Shown piece after piece: positions 13,401 through 22,750 of a stretch of DNA of 64,000 bases (positions are counted from its first letter, which is position 1; each line of letters opens with the position of its first letter). The stretch is from contig CM046844.1 in NCBI GenBank assembly GCA_025618425.1, forward strand, positions 17,664,911 to 17,728,910, written 5' to 3'. The stretch is from Heliocidaris tuberculata (taxonomy: Eukaryota; Echinodermata; Echinoidea; Camarodonta; Echinometridae). A program made the translations under genes and the position numbers. The notes beneath the pieces are model-generated. The model searched no databases. It had not been told where the DNA came from and saw only the letters and a list, made by a program, of their open reading frames with translations.

Positions 13401-16400
13401 ACCAAAACTATTCATTCTATCTTGTGATATGTATTTTCATTTTTTCCTTGTTGCAAGGGTTGAAATCGCAAATATATTTTTTTGATATGTGTGGCCATCT
13501 CTATCTAGAGGGTCCCCTGCCTGTAAAGGTAGTTACATATATATTAATGCCCTAAAAAACTACTTTTATGCACTTTAATATGTTGATAAGCTTTTACAAA
13601 TATGTAGGAAGTGAGAAAACCTTTAATCAATTTGAATTTCTTGTATGAATATGTAGATACGTTATCAGCATTTGAGGTAAAATTAAAATGTTTGCAAAAA
13701 CATTTACTCTACCTCCACGTGTTATTAGTTCAAAATACTCCAAAATAGACATGATTTTGAAAGAGTCACTCCATTCCTGCTCTTTCACTCTACAAGTTCT
13801 TTCCTGGAAATCCAATACCATCAAAGAATAACCATCATGCCTTTTCTGGTTCTACGCATGTGGATAACATCAAGGCCTACCTTTAGAGTGGGGTTCGACA
13901 CCTTAGAGGTGTGGTGGTCTAGTGGATATGCCACCGGACTGTAGATCTCATAGTTGGCGATTCGAGTCCCACTGCGGCACTTGTATCCTTTGGCAAGACA
14001 TTAATCTACATTTGCCACTCTCCACCCAGGTGTAGTAAATGGGTACCTGGTAGGAATTTACTCCTTGAATGCTTTTAGCACCTTAGGGCAGCTGGGCTAA
14101 AGCCAGGGTTATAATAGTACTTTGTAGGCACCTAAAGCATCCCCTGGGATGGATACATGCACAATATAAATGTAGCTATTACTATTATTACTTTGATTTC
14201 AAATCAAATTTTTGATTGTGTTTCATTGTTTGGTGTATAGGGTTTGATCACAAGTGAGTTGTCATCTGTAGGAGCTCAGTGCCGAGGAGAAAGACACAAT
14301 GAGGTCATCAGTAGGCAACGGGAAGCCCTCGGAGAACTCAGAGGCAGGATAAAAGGTCTGGAGCAGAACAGACCGCCATGTAAGTGATGCAGTAATGTGA
14401 ATTGTATGCCAGAGCCCCGTTTCATAAAACTTGTTATCAATAACAACTGCCTCATATCTATGACAAATTCGCTCTCAGCCAGTCAGATTCAAGGATTTCA
14501 GTAGCTTATAATAATTATTGTAACTTGTTATTGATAACAAGTTTTATGAAACGGGGCCCAGATGCAATTCAACAAGACCGAAATGAATACAGTGCTTGTC
14601 ATTACAGATTCCTTTACTGAGAGATAAGATACTGTCTTCACAACTTACAAAGTACAATTCGAATTATTAATAAAGGGGAGTTGTAAAGCCATTGTTTCAT
14701 TACTTACATGTCTGATCAGTTTTGATAATGCAGATCTGAAAATGGGTAACATTCTCATGGACTTGTTCTAATTTCAATCCACATTATCTCTTACAGTACC
14801 CACTCAGGACCAAGCTTTACAACAGGTCATCCTGCTCAAGAAAGAGCTAGCTGAGATGAGGGCCAAGCAAGCCCAGCTCGCAGCCATGTCTGGCCAGTCT
14901 TCCTCCACAGACGTCCTGCTCGAACGTGAGGTCGCCAAGGCCAGAGGTCAAATCTCAACCTCCGTCTCGGACGCCGCCATCGAGAGGAGCGCCAGGGTGG
15001 AGATTCAAGGAGCCATGGATAAGAGTGAAACAGCTGTAAGAAATATCTTTAATTCTACTTTGCAACTCCTAATTTATTTGTAATCATGTCTCAGATATGA
15101 TTTCTCATAAGGCTTATCCTAGTAGAATCATAATGAAACTTTAAAATTAAATTTCATTGTAATCTTGTTTAATTAAATGATTGTTTCTGGGTTCTTTTTA
15201 CACATTTAGGACATGAACCTTTCAAGGACTGTCTTTTCTTCTTCAAACTGGCAACAATAATATTTGTCTTTACTGTTACAACAGTATTCTAACAAAATGT
15301 CATCTAATAGGAGTTGAATCAAAAAGAAACAAAAAATTGCAAATTTATGTATGAAAAAAATAATCTTGAATCTGTCATTGTGTTGCCAATTTAACCATCA
15401 CATTGAATAGGTTTGTTTTGCAATTTCTAGCATTTAAAAAAAGCATGTGGCTTACGAATGTATAATGTTTTTCAAGGCTATGAACCAAAAGTTATCAAGC
15501 CAAACCATAAACTGTAGAATTTGTCATCAAAGGGTTATGATGTGTCACATGTAAGGACCCTCTCCTCTTTCCATTGGTTCGCCAGTAGGAAGACAGTAAT
15601 TCTCAAGTTTTGACAAGTTACAATTTATTGAGTGGCTGCTATACTGTAGGATTTATGAGTTAGATCTTTGAACAAATTTAAAAAGATTCTTCAGAAGTGC
15701 TTCTTCATAGTAATCTTCCCTTTTGTTTCAATTGCTAGTACATGGAGTTAGCCGGGACAGTCGCCAGACTACTGGGGCTAGGAGAGATCCCTGGCCAAGA
15801 ATCACTGGGCCACTTGCCCCGTGATGAGCGGGAGCGCATCATGTCGGAGAGGGGTAACAGCCACGAACTCATCACCAGTCGGCTGAAGACACTCAACCAG
15901 CGGCTGGAACGCAAGGACGCCCTCTTGCAGGACTACGAGAAGGACCTAGAGAAACTGCGATTGGCTGAGAGGGTGGCCAATCAGAAGGCTGGGCAGGTGG
16001 AGAGCTTGGCGGTATGTTTTTGTACTTGGTCCTATTTATATCAAACATCTCTCTCTAGTCAGTATTTCTTTTGCATCAGCTCTTATATTGTGATGTATGT
16101 GTCTTTTATGCTGTAGATGTTTGGGTTCCTATTTTTTTCATCATCTTCTTTAAAGCTCATGTACAGTTTGGGTAGAAAAAAGGAAATTGGAAAGAAACGT
16201 GTTAATATAGTCTCATGTTGTTTTCCATGTATCAAAAGATGTTCATACGATATCATTTGGTATTCCATCAATGATTTCCGGTGAATTTTACCGGATATAT
16301 GTAAAGGAATGCTAGATCATCACAATATACTGCCCTACGCTAGGACCTTTCCACCCTGATGGCTCCCTGCACAACAATCTTGAGTCTTTGCACGGAGATA

Positions 16401-19400
16401 GCATGTGTGTCACTGTGTGTAGGTTTTGAATGCGTGTATGGTGTATAGTGCATGCTGAAGTTGTTGGGAGTATATATCCCTGACCCGACACCTAAATTAT
16501 TGTTCGCCTAATTGCCTCTTATTTGTTTAATATTCCACTTTAGGATGTGAAATCTTCGCAGCATCTTTGTATGGCTAGTATCTTGCTATTGATAACAAAA
16601 ATCCATTTAATCTGACGAAAAGTTTTTGAGGGCTTACCAAAACTGAACATTACTTTTTACTATATATATGTGCCACTTGAGGTGAGCAGTATTGGCTCAT
16701 GTTTTTTATTTTTTATTTTTGTTGCTGAGGAGATTTTAATCAAAAATATTGCATTTGATTAGTGTAAGTGGAGTAATTGTTGCCATAGCATTTGCTGTAC
16801 AATCATGTTTTTCTATTGTTACATGTCGATGGTGTCTAATCATATTATTTTGCGTTTCATTTTTCCTTGTGCAGGGTGATGTTAGGAGTCGTCAAGAAGA
16901 GGCTCATTACCTGAGAGAGACCCTGAGGAGAACAAGAGAAGAACTAGATAAGGAGAGGAGACTCAATAGTGCAATCAAGAGTAAAAAGGTGAGCTCATGT
17001 CTTACAAACTTGTGGAATAGAAAGGATCCAAAACATTTGAAATATTGAATGATAATTGTCATAATGATAATAATAATGGAGTTGGAAGTATAGTGCAAGT
17101 CTTGACACTTTATGGCAATAACCCCAATTTATACACGCACGCACATCTGTTTTGGTGGATGCACTACTTGTTTAACAAGAAAAAAAAATACAAGATTGCG
17201 CATCATGGTGAGCACACTATGAAAGCATATAAAGGTCAATTGTACTTGGTACAAATGATCTTTATCTGCGCATACGCAAATCGTAATTACGAACTGGCTT
17301 ATTATCATGATCGTTACCCTGGTCTTAGCCAGGCTGCCATATAAGCCACTCAAAGCATTCAAGGAATGAGTTCTCACCAGGCACCTATGTACATGCACTA
17401 CACTTGGGTTTAGAAAGACAATTTCAGATGAAGTACCTTGTGTAAGGGCAAAAGTAGTTGTGGGCTTGGATTTGAATGTGTGATTGAAAGTCTTAAGAAT
17501 GAACAGTTATACCATGGTGCCTAAATTCAATGTCTAATCGTGTCATGTTTGAGGTACTGATCTTTGATAACAAAATGTCACAGATGAAGAGAAATAAAAA
17601 AAAACATTGGCTTTCTCTCTCATCAGTAACCACAGACTGATTACATCTTTGAGGAATGAAATTTCACATCTTATAGTTTGATTCAAAATTAAAAGAGAGA
17701 CTTGAAGTTTAGAAATAGCATACCTGATATATGTTTAAATATTCTTTGTTGTCCCCTCGCCGATGAAGTTGGAGGGGGATATAGTAACACTGCCGTCCTT
17801 ACGTCCGTCTGTCCGTTCGTCCTTCCATCTGTAACAAATCTTGTGAATACTGGTTTCCATACGATAACTTTAGTAATGATTGATGCATGTTAATGAAATT
17901 TGATATGAAGGTACATGGTATCAAAATACAGCCTAAGTTCAATTTTGGAGTATGTAGGTTAAAGGTTACAGGTCATAGCTCATTAAATATGCGAAAATTG
18001 CTAATTATGTATCCGAAAATGTGGTTTCCTTTCGATAACTTTAGTAATGTTTGATAGATGTCAATGAAATTTGATATGAAGGTACATGGTATCAAAATAC
18101 AGCCTAAGTTCGATTTTGGAGTATGTAGGTCAAAGGCCAAAGGTCATAGTTCATTGAATATGCGAAAATGTGGTTTTCCGTTCGATAACTTTTATTAGTA
18201 ATGTTAGACAGATTTTAAAGAAATTTGGTAAGAAGGTACATGGTATGAAGATACAGCCTAAGTTTGATCTTTGAGTATGTCATAGCTCATTAACTGTGCG
18301 AAAATAGCTAATTATGTATGTGAAAATATGGTTTCCGTTCGATAACTTTAGTAATGTTAGACAGATTTTAATGAAATTTGGTAAGAAAGTACATGGTATG
18401 AATAAATAGCTCAAGTTTGATCTTCGAGTATGTAGGTCATAAGCCAAAGGTCAAATTCACAGTTCATTAAATATGAAAAAATAGCTAATTATATATGCAA
18501 AAATGTGGTTTCCATTTGATAACGTAAGTAATGTTGTTGAGTATGTAAGATCAAAGGTCACAGCTCATTAAATATGCAAAAATTGCTAATTATGTACTTG
18601 AGAAAGTTTATTTTCAGATCTTCTCATGGGTCATTCCATAAAATTTCTGTACATCCAATCCCCAGGTATTAGTAACTTTCTTGCCTAGTAATATAGTAGT
18701 ATAGTCTAATGGAGGTAACTTGTTCTGACGTATATAGGCCATTTGTACCCAGCGAGGGGATGCTACGCCTTGCGTTGCCTTTGTTTATGTATTATTCTTA
18801 ATGCTTGATTTTTGTGTGATTTCTTATTCCTTTGCAGACATTCCATCTTGAAAATGATGAGAAGAACAAGCAAACGTGGCCCAAGCACAAGTGCTACGAA
18901 GATGAAGTGAAGGCAAATAAGGTAAGGCTTTAAGGTTGTAATAGGTTTTTAAGTTAGGTTTAGGGTTAGGGGGCGGTAAGGGATATGGTGTTGGGTCCTG
19001 AGTTGAAGTGAAGAATTCAGTCAGTGTTCAGAAACATCGTCAAATTGTGTGTCGTAGAATTATCATGGGCACTGTGCATAACAGTACACTCTTGGTGTTT
19101 TATAAAATGATGGTGAAATTTGTAATTTTCCTGATTTCATCATGTCTAAAAAAATAGCCTTGAGTGGATATTTGATACTCCTAAAATAGAATCTTGAGTA
19201 TGTTTACAAAGGAGCATTTCCTCATACATGAATGACATATCATGTTACTCATAGAAAAGTTGTTTGTGTGAAACATGTTTAATATCAATACATGATTTTT
19301 AGGGTACTTAAAAGTTACTTCATTCAAAAGATTATTTGAAGAGCTAAGCATTTGTCTTTAATAGTATAAGTGTTCATGTGAGTATAAGTATATAAAGTCA

Positions 19401-21516
19401 TACATGTAAGTATAATTGTAAGTATGGCATAAAAAACTTTTAGAGCAAAGTAATTTACAGGAAAAGTGCCCCAACCCAGATGATGATGCCCTGATTTTAT
19501 TGACTTCATTGAATCATCTATAAGAAATATAATCAACACATTTTTTCTGTAACTTCTTAGATATTTGAATATTTTGTTGTAGAAGATAGTTTGTGTTTAA
19601 ATGTCATCAATAAATGTTGTGACCCATGTCCATGAATAGTGGTGTCAGACTAAAATTTTGTCTGTATTTTTTTTTTTGTCTTAACAGAAGGAAAGCAAGA
19701 AAAAGCTGCAACAGGAGAAGTTTATACGCAAGGAATATGAAATAGAAACGCTGAAAGCGGTAAGAATGCACTCACTACTTTGTACATGTTAAGTCTAAAG
19801 TCTCTCACCCAAAAGTATTGAATGTTTTTTCTTTAGTTATAGTACAGTAATGAAATTGCATATAGAAGAGAAACTGGCTAAAAGTTAATCTTATTTGTTA
19901 TTGTATAGTAGTTGGGTCGTTTAGACCGATAAATGCTAAACATACTAAGGAAACGTGATGGAAATCATAATACTGAAAAGTGAAATGAACATTTACCCTG
20001 TTATGCAAGTGGGTCAGGACTGTTTGCACATTTTCCTTATGTTTCTTTACCCATACAGTTTCTAACAAATTGTTCAGCATGTGTAATTTATTTGAAGTTT
20101 TGAACACTTAATGTAAATTTTTACCTGATTCTGTAATGTTTTACTTCTTCTATCATTACCAAAACTTAAGATTATATATAGTGTGGACAATTTAGGATGA
20201 TGTTTTTTGTACTAGTCTGTTATCTGTTGTACATGTACATATACGTACATCAGTTTCTGTTTTGAATTCAAGAACTTGCAAAATATGCCATTTTGATATT
20301 CAGTACAGACATATGACCTTGTGGAATTTCAATATTTACAGTTACTGAATGTGTGAATGTACATCCCTGGTGACTTTTCAGTCATGTGATAAAACCAGGG
20401 AACTTGTTATCATGTTTTGGTTTTGTGTTTATCTTATCGCAGGAACTGGAAGCCAAGGATCAAAAGCTATGTGAAACTACAGCTAGACTCATCAACATGG
20501 AAAATGCTGTAAGTTAATCCTGATAGATGGGAATATACTTCCTATTCGCCTCTTCGATACCGACTTTCTGGGCCCTGTTTCATAAAACGTGTTATCAGCA
20601 ACAACTGCCTCATTTCTATGACAAATTCACTCTCAGCCAATCAGATTCAAGGATTTCAGTAGCTTATAACAATTATTGTAACTTGTGATTGATAACAAGT
20701 TTTATGAAACAGGGCCCAGCTGGACTATTGTTTACATACTGTACATGTAGGCCTATATTCTCTTTGCAAAATCAGATGTTCACTGTATTTCTTTTTTAAA
20801 AACTTTTTTGTTTGTTATTCATGATGTGGCACTTTGTTGATACAATGGGTTGTCTAACTTAATTGCCAATTTTCCTTGCACATTTTCTCCCCCACCCCCA
20901 CCCCCTCCCCTCCCCCTCTCCCCTCCCCCTCTCCCCTCCCCCACTGAAACGTTTATTGTGCCTCCTCCCCAGATGAGTCTGAATGGTTTATTATCCTCCA
21001 TCAGTTAGAGTGCTTTTAGTAATTTTTATATTACTGGGCCCCCTGTTTCATAAAACTTGTTATCAATAACAAATTACAGTAACATGTTATAAGCTACTGA
21101 AATCATTGCATATGATTGGCTGTGAGAAAATTTGTTATAGAAAAGTGACACTTATTTTGATAAAAAGTTTTATGAACCGGGGGCCCTGGAGTAAAGAAAT
21201 AGTAAAAGGCTAAGTCACAAGATGGGGGTGGGGCGGTCATATTCTGTCTCCTTGAATTATACAAATGTTTTGATTGCATTCAAATTCAAATTAAATTTCA
21301 GTGTATTGGTAGAAATCCATGCATATAGCATCATTTCGGTTGTCATTTCATACAGCATGACAATGATTTATTTTGTCAACAGCCTCTTGCAAAAGCTTAT
21401 GATCTTTTCATTGATATTCATATAAGACTTTCTATGATAATGTGTCAGAATTAGCAATCTCTCATTCTGTTTTTTTTCTCTTCTCCATTCTTCTACTCAT
21501 ACAGGCTATGTCATGA
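4208..21516 (+). CDS. FHAD1: FHAD1-like coiled-coil protein, 3' twenty coding exons (5' part outside window)
   Basis: Twenty exons join in frame to 941 codons plus TGA: 4208-4312, 4581-4688, 5039-5284, 5673-5871, 6460-6648, 7212-7339, 7989-8078, 9746-9983, 10763-10886, 11947-12053, 12588-12747, 13239-13371, 14241-14379, 14797-15035, 15739-16011, 16875-16988, 18838-18921, 19688-19759, 20443-20508, 21505-21516. Every intron is GT..AG and every phase matches. The protein is almost all Glu/Lys/Gln/Arg-rich coiled coil. Breaks come near residues 81-100 (acidic linker), 445-462 (Pro-rich) and 736-775 (a compact segment followed by [18 protein letters not shown]). No FHA domain is visible; in the family it is N-terminal, so it should lie upstream. 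FHAD1 is poorly characterised (human protein about 1,400 residues, often testis or ciliated tissue). The name rests on my recollection of the family's coil segments and on the neighbouring EFHD2 gene. Another long coiled-coil protein is possible. That this is a real gene is near certain; the name is likely. Confidence 0.8.
4581..4688 (+). CDS. FHAD1: FHAD1-like exon B
   Basis: 36 codons, phase 0/0. Acceptor gcactgacag, donor CAG|gtttgt. Charged coil ([19 protein letters not shown]). It opens with an ATG codon, but the preceding exon is in frame, so this is not taken as a start. Confidence 0.85.
5039..5284 (+). CDS. FHAD1: FHAD1-like exon C
   Basis: 82 codons, phase 0/0. Acceptor ctttttttcag, donor GAG|gtgaat. 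A short basic start ([10 protein letters not shown]) leads into a non-coil acidic linker ([17 protein letters not shown]), then coil again. GC content is clearly higher than the flanking introns. Confidence 0.9.
5673..5871 (+). CDS. FHAD1: FHAD1-like exon D
   Basis: 66 codons plus 1 base (phase 0 in, 1 out). Acceptor cgtttatttcag, donor G|gtaaga. Its end is less coil-like ([18 protein letters not shown]), with Trp, Phe and Cys that suggest a helical cap or small folded patch. Confidence 0.9.
6460..6648 (+). CDS. FHAD1: FHAD1-like exon E
   Basis: 189 bases, phase 1/1. Acceptor gtattgcag, strong donor A|gtaagt. Reads [20 protein letters not shown] and then a long Glu/Lys/Met-rich coil. Confidence 0.88.
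6837..7032. repeat. (GAT)n microsatellite
   Basis: Imperfect GAT/ATG triplet array inside the intron between exons E and F. It creates long Met/Ile-rich frames that are not genes. Confidence 0.9.
7212..7339 (+). CDS. FHAD1: FHAD1-like exon F
   Basis: 128 bases, phase 1 in, 0 out. Acceptor tctcttatcag, donor CAG|gtatga. Coil with Ala/Glu/Arg heptads ([19 protein letters not shown]). Confidence 0.88.
7671..7945. repeat. Dispersed repeat with internal 'TGGTCTTTATAGACAGGTGG' duplications
   Basis: Intronic repeat of about 275 bases. An internal unit of about 85-90 bases (GGTCTTTAT..ACAGGTTCC..AAACAAAAATTATGG) recurs two to three times. A second copy at about 42895-43675 is split by another element, which gives independent support. 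It starts CTGTCTATAAAGACCAC and ends GGTTTGACTGTATT. Confidence 0.8.
7989..8078 (+). CDS. FHAD1: FHAD1-like exon G
   Basis: 30 codons, phase 0/0. Acceptor tatttttcacag, donor GAG|gtagga. Peptide begins [20 protein letters not shown]. Confidence 0.85.
8079..9745. other. Intron with long purine tract
   Basis: 1,667-base intron. Positions 8195-8660 are almost pure A/G on this strand, with (GA)n near 8317-8340 and 18 G in a row at 8503-8520. The rest is ordinary sequence. Open frames on the opposite strand here are Pro/Ser/Leu artefacts of the tract. Confidence 0.8.
9746..9983 (+). CDS. FHAD1: FHAD1-like exon H
   Basis: 238 bases, phase 0 in, 1 out. Acceptor atatcaaacag, strong donor G|gtgagt. 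Coil with His and Gln ([20 protein letters not shown]). GC-rich compared with its AT-rich introns. Confidence 0.9.
9984..10762. other. Intron with (ATC)n microsatellite
   Basis: 779-base intron with scattered CAT/ATC triplets and a pure (ATC)n run at about 10430-10464. Nothing else recognised. Confidence 0.7.
10763..10886 (+). CDS. FHAD1: FHAD1-like exon I
   Basis: 124 bases, phase 1 in, 2 out. Acceptor caatttctgcag, donor AA|gtaaga. It holds the Pro-rich break [18 protein letters not shown] between two coil stretches. Confidence 0.87.
11207..11401 (-). mobile_element. SINE fragment, 5'-truncated, with (AAT)n tail
   Basis: The reverse complement matches the body of the SINE at 13907-14200: the CACCCAGGTGTAGTAAATGG, GGTACCTGGTAGGAAT and CAGCTGGGCTAAAGCCAGGG blocks in the same order. 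The 3' tail appears here as an (AAT)n run at 11207-11236. The tRNA-like head is missing. AT-rich 'attaatta' repeats flank it. Confidence 0.8.
11947..12053 (+). CDS. FHAD1: FHAD1-like exon J
   Basis: 107 bases, phase 2 in, 1 out. Acceptor ctttgtttatag, donor G|gtaaaa. Reads [20 protein letters not shown] and then [16 protein letters not shown]. Confidence 0.87.
12054..13238. other. Introns around exon K with nothing recognised
   Basis: The introns 12054-12587 and 12748-13238 are AT-rich. No repeat family member or RNA gene was recognised in them. Confidence 0.5.
12588..12747 (+). CDS. FHAD1: FHAD1-like exon K
   Basis: 160 bases, phase 1 in, 2 out. Acceptor ctatctgttgcag, strong donor GC|gtaagt. 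Coil ([20 protein letters not shown]) ending DNMVKEIA. Confidence 0.9.
13239..13371 (+). CDS. FHAD1: FHAD1-like exon L
   Basis: 133 bases, phase 2 in, 0 out. Acceptor tttttcatctccag, donor GAG|gtagga. Very Gln/Lys/Glu-rich coil ([19 protein letters not shown]). Confidence 0.9.
13907..14200 (+). mobile_element. tRNA-derived SINE with recognisable A and B boxes
   Basis: Head has a Pol III A box at 13915-13925 (TGGTCTAGTGG, fits TRGYNNARNNG) and a B box at 13959-13969 (GATTCGAGTCC), spaced as in tRNA genes. The body carries CACCCAGGTGTAGTAAATGG and CAGCTGGGCTAAAGCCAGGG. It ends in a short (ATT)-rich tail. Related copies lie at 11207, 17305 and 29297. It sits in the intron before exon M, in sense orientation. 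Confidence 0.85.
14241..14379 (+). CDS. FHAD1: FHAD1-like exon M
   Basis: 139 bases, phase 0 in, 1 out. Acceptor ttggtgtatag, strong donor T|gtaagt. Reads [20 protein letters not shown], then a basic coil. A second AG at 14270-14271 breaks the phase, so the upstream acceptor is preferred. Confidence 0.82.
14414..14559. mobile_element. GGGCCC-ended MITE, copy 1
   Basis: Inverted ends GCCCCGTTTCATAAAACTTG / CAAGTTTTATGAAACGGGGC with a further inner pair (TTATCAATAACAA / TTGTTATTGATAA-like). It is 146 bases, non-coding, and lies in the intron between exons M and N. Copies at 20570, 21036, 34747 and 43730. Confidence 0.9.
14797..15035 (+). CDS. FHAD1: FHAD1-like exon N
   Basis: 239 bases, phase 1 in, 0 out. 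Acceptor atctcttacag, donor GCT|gtaaga. It has a Ser/Ala-rich stretch ([20 protein letters not shown]), which is a likely flexible part. Confidence 0.9.
15217..15540 (-). mobile_element. Diverged piggyBac-like MITE
   Basis: Shares ordered blocks with the complete copies at 49294 and 52654: CTTCAAACTGGCAACAATAA, TGTTGCCAATTTAA, ACCAAAAGTTATCAAGCCAA. It is shorter and much more diverged, so it is an older insertion. It lies in the intron before exon O. Confidence 0.65.
15739..16011 (+). CDS. FHAD1: FHAD1-like exon O
   Basis: The longest exon here, 91 codons, phase 0/0. Acceptor ttcaattgctag, donor GCG|gtatgt. The first half is a compact Leu/Gly-rich segment ([19 protein letters not shown]), followed by [10 protein letters not shown] and a strong coil ([19 protein letters not shown]). 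It is the most distinctive part of the protein and the best query for naming it. Confidence 0.92.
16012..16874. other. Intron with nothing recognised
   Basis: 863 bases, AT-rich. No repeat family member or RNA gene recognised. Confidence 0.5.
16875..16988 (+). CDS. FHAD1: FHAD1-like exon P
   Basis: 38 codons, phase 0/0. Acceptor ttccttgtgcag, donor AAG|gtgagc. Arg/Glu-rich coil ([19 protein letters not shown]). Confidence 0.9.
17119..17303. mobile_element. AATAAGCCAGTTCG MITE, left-truncated copy
   Basis: Matches the right two thirds of the complete element at 28267-28491 (ACGCACATCTGTTTTGGTGG.., GGTCAATTGTACTTGGTACA) and ends ACGAACTGGCTTATT. It directly abuts a SINE fragment on its right. 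Confidence 0.75.
17305..17528 (-). mobile_element. SINE fragment, degraded
   Basis: Reverse-strand match to the SINE body (TTACCCTGG..TTAGCC, GCATTCAAGGAATGAG, CACCAGGCACC). The tRNA-like head is eroded. Confidence 0.65.
17750..18790. repeat. Tandem repeat of about 150-180 bases, five units
   Basis: The block GGTTTCC..CGATAAC recurs at about 17850, 18019, 18170, 18328 and 18506, each followed by TTTAGTAATG, AAGGTACATGGTAT and TAAATATGCGAAAAT. The array is bounded by GTCCCCTCGCCG on the left and CAGCGAGGGGATGC on the right, a short inverted pair, so it may be the body of one transposon. It lies in the intron before exon Q. Confidence 0.8.
18838..18921 (+). CDS. FHAD1: FHAD1-like exon Q
   Basis: 28 codons, phase 0/0. 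Acceptor tattcctttgcag, donor AAG|gtaagg. Reads [20 protein letters not shown], which is polar rather than a classic coil. Confidence 0.8.
18922..20442. other. Introns around exon R with nothing recognised
   Basis: Apart from a short TTTAGGGTTAGGG-like stretch at about 18955-18972, the introns 18922-19687 and 19760-20442 show no repeat or RNA gene that I recognise. Confidence 0.5.
19688..19759 (+). CDS. FHAD1: FHAD1-like exon R
   Basis: 24 codons, phase 0/0. Acceptor ttttgtcttaacag, donor GCG|gtaaga. Lys/Glu-rich coil ([20 protein letters not shown]). Confidence 0.82.
20443..20508 (+). CDS. FHAD1: FHAD1-like exon S
   Basis: 22 codons, phase 0/0. Acceptor atcttatcgcag, strong donor GCT|gtaagt. 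Reads [20 protein letters not shown], coil-like. Confidence 0.82.
20570..20717. mobile_element. GGGCCC-ended MITE, copy 2
   Basis: GGGCCCTGTTTCATAAAACG at the left and GTTTTATGAAACAGGGCCC at the right, interior like copy 1. Intron between exons S and T. Confidence 0.9.
21036..21186. mobile_element. GGGCCC-ended MITE, copy 3
   Basis: GGGCCCCCTGTTTCATAAAA on the left and AGTTTTATGAACCGGGGGCC on the right. The interior is inverted relative to copy 2 (ATTGGCTGTGAG is complementary to the CTCTCAGCCAAT of copy 2). Same intron as copy 2, about 320 bases away. A C-rich tract (20888-20940) lies between them. Confidence 0.88.
21505..21516 (+). CDS. FHAD1: FHAD1-like terminal coding exon T
   Basis: Four codons, GCT ATG TCA TGA, after the acceptor ttctactcatacag. 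The phase matches exon S. A very short last coding piece is plausible because the rest of the exon would be 3' UTR. Confidence 0.68.
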   Translation, partial: AMS

Positions 21517-22750
21517 TTCTGTCAGTTGAAAACAATTACGTCTGGTCGGTTTACTTTCCTCCTGGCTACATCCACGACCTCTTAAGTGTACTTCACACGA
21601 GGAGAGAGTATTCATGCCAGACAGGTCTGAGGTCAAAGTTGAGATTTCCACAAAGGGAAGAAAATGCCTTATCCTAAAAATAATGATGTAGTATTGAAAA
21701 AAAAAAAAAGATTGAATATGCTTAAACTATTAAAGACACACCCGAGATTTGTAAAATGTACCTAGTAAAATGCCAAAGAGAAATGTATTCACGGTTCTTG
21801 GATCATCTTTACATTCACTACGACACCTTGATTTATGTAAATGTGATGTATAGGTGACAGAAGCTTTGATATGTATTCTTCTGTATAATGATAGACATGT
21901 GGTTCATAGTCAGTATTCCTTCCAGAATCAGGCCCTGATTTTTAAGGCATTTTTGTCAGGTGGAAGGATGTTCATAATATAGAGTAAGGTAATTTGCATT
22001 GTTGGTAAACTCTACAGAAACATTTATTTTTTAAAAGTCTTATGTATCTGAATAAATGAAACTGCTTAACAGAGTATTACTTGAACAAACAAAATAAAAT
22101 GTATGGATTTCGGGACAAGTAATAGGGGAGAGGTTTAAAAAAAATCAAGGAATAATACAAAACACAAACTTTAACATAAATATATTGATATTATACACTA
22201 AACCAAGGAGCAGGGATGGATCCAGGGGGGGGGGGGGGGGGCGAATCGGCCTCAGCCCTCCCTTTTGAAACCCAACTGGCATACCTTAATTACACGTTAA
22301 AAAAAACTGCCTCCTTAATTGTGTACTTTGCCGGCTCTGTGCCCCTCCCTTTTACAAAATCCTGGATCCGCCCCAGAAGGGGAATAGTGTACGCTGCATT
22401 TCAGAATCTCTGATGCATTGAGTTTTTTTGCTGAAATTCAAGTACCGGTATATGTTATAAAATAATTATGGGTGTAACCTGTATTCATTTAAGATTATGT
22501 ACAGTTGGTGTGGAAGTATCTCTTTTTGGGCATTATCAAAATAATGTGCAAGGGCTTGGTTGCTTTTTGATGTGTCTTTGGTCTATTGAAATTTCTTCTC
22601 AGCGAGTCTGAAACAGGTAAAACAGGTAAAGTCTAAAATTGTATTCTGATGAATGACATGATTGAAAATTGCGGTTGTAAAATACTACACGTTGTACTGT
22701 CTTGTTAAAGTGATATATTCACTTAGTTGAAATCAAAACTTCGAATAAAA
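21517..22750 (+). other. Probable 3' UTR of the FHAD1-like gene
   Basis: Non-coding sequence directly after the stop codon. AATAAA hexamers occur at 22051-22056, 22093-22098 and 22744-22749, and another at 23683-23688. I cannot tell which is used, so the right limit is approximate. Confidence 0.5.
22213..22374. mobile_element. GGGATGGATCCAGG MITE
   Basis: Inverted ends GGGATGGATCCAGG / CCTGGATCCGCCCC and a run of G after the left end. About 162 bases, non-coding. A nearby repeated word (CCCTCCCTTTT) appears in both halves. Confidence 0.7.

Noticed and set aside
14272..14379. Shorter exon M starting after the AG at 14270-14271
   Set aside because: The phase then fails with exon L; starting at 14241 keeps the frame open and phases matched.
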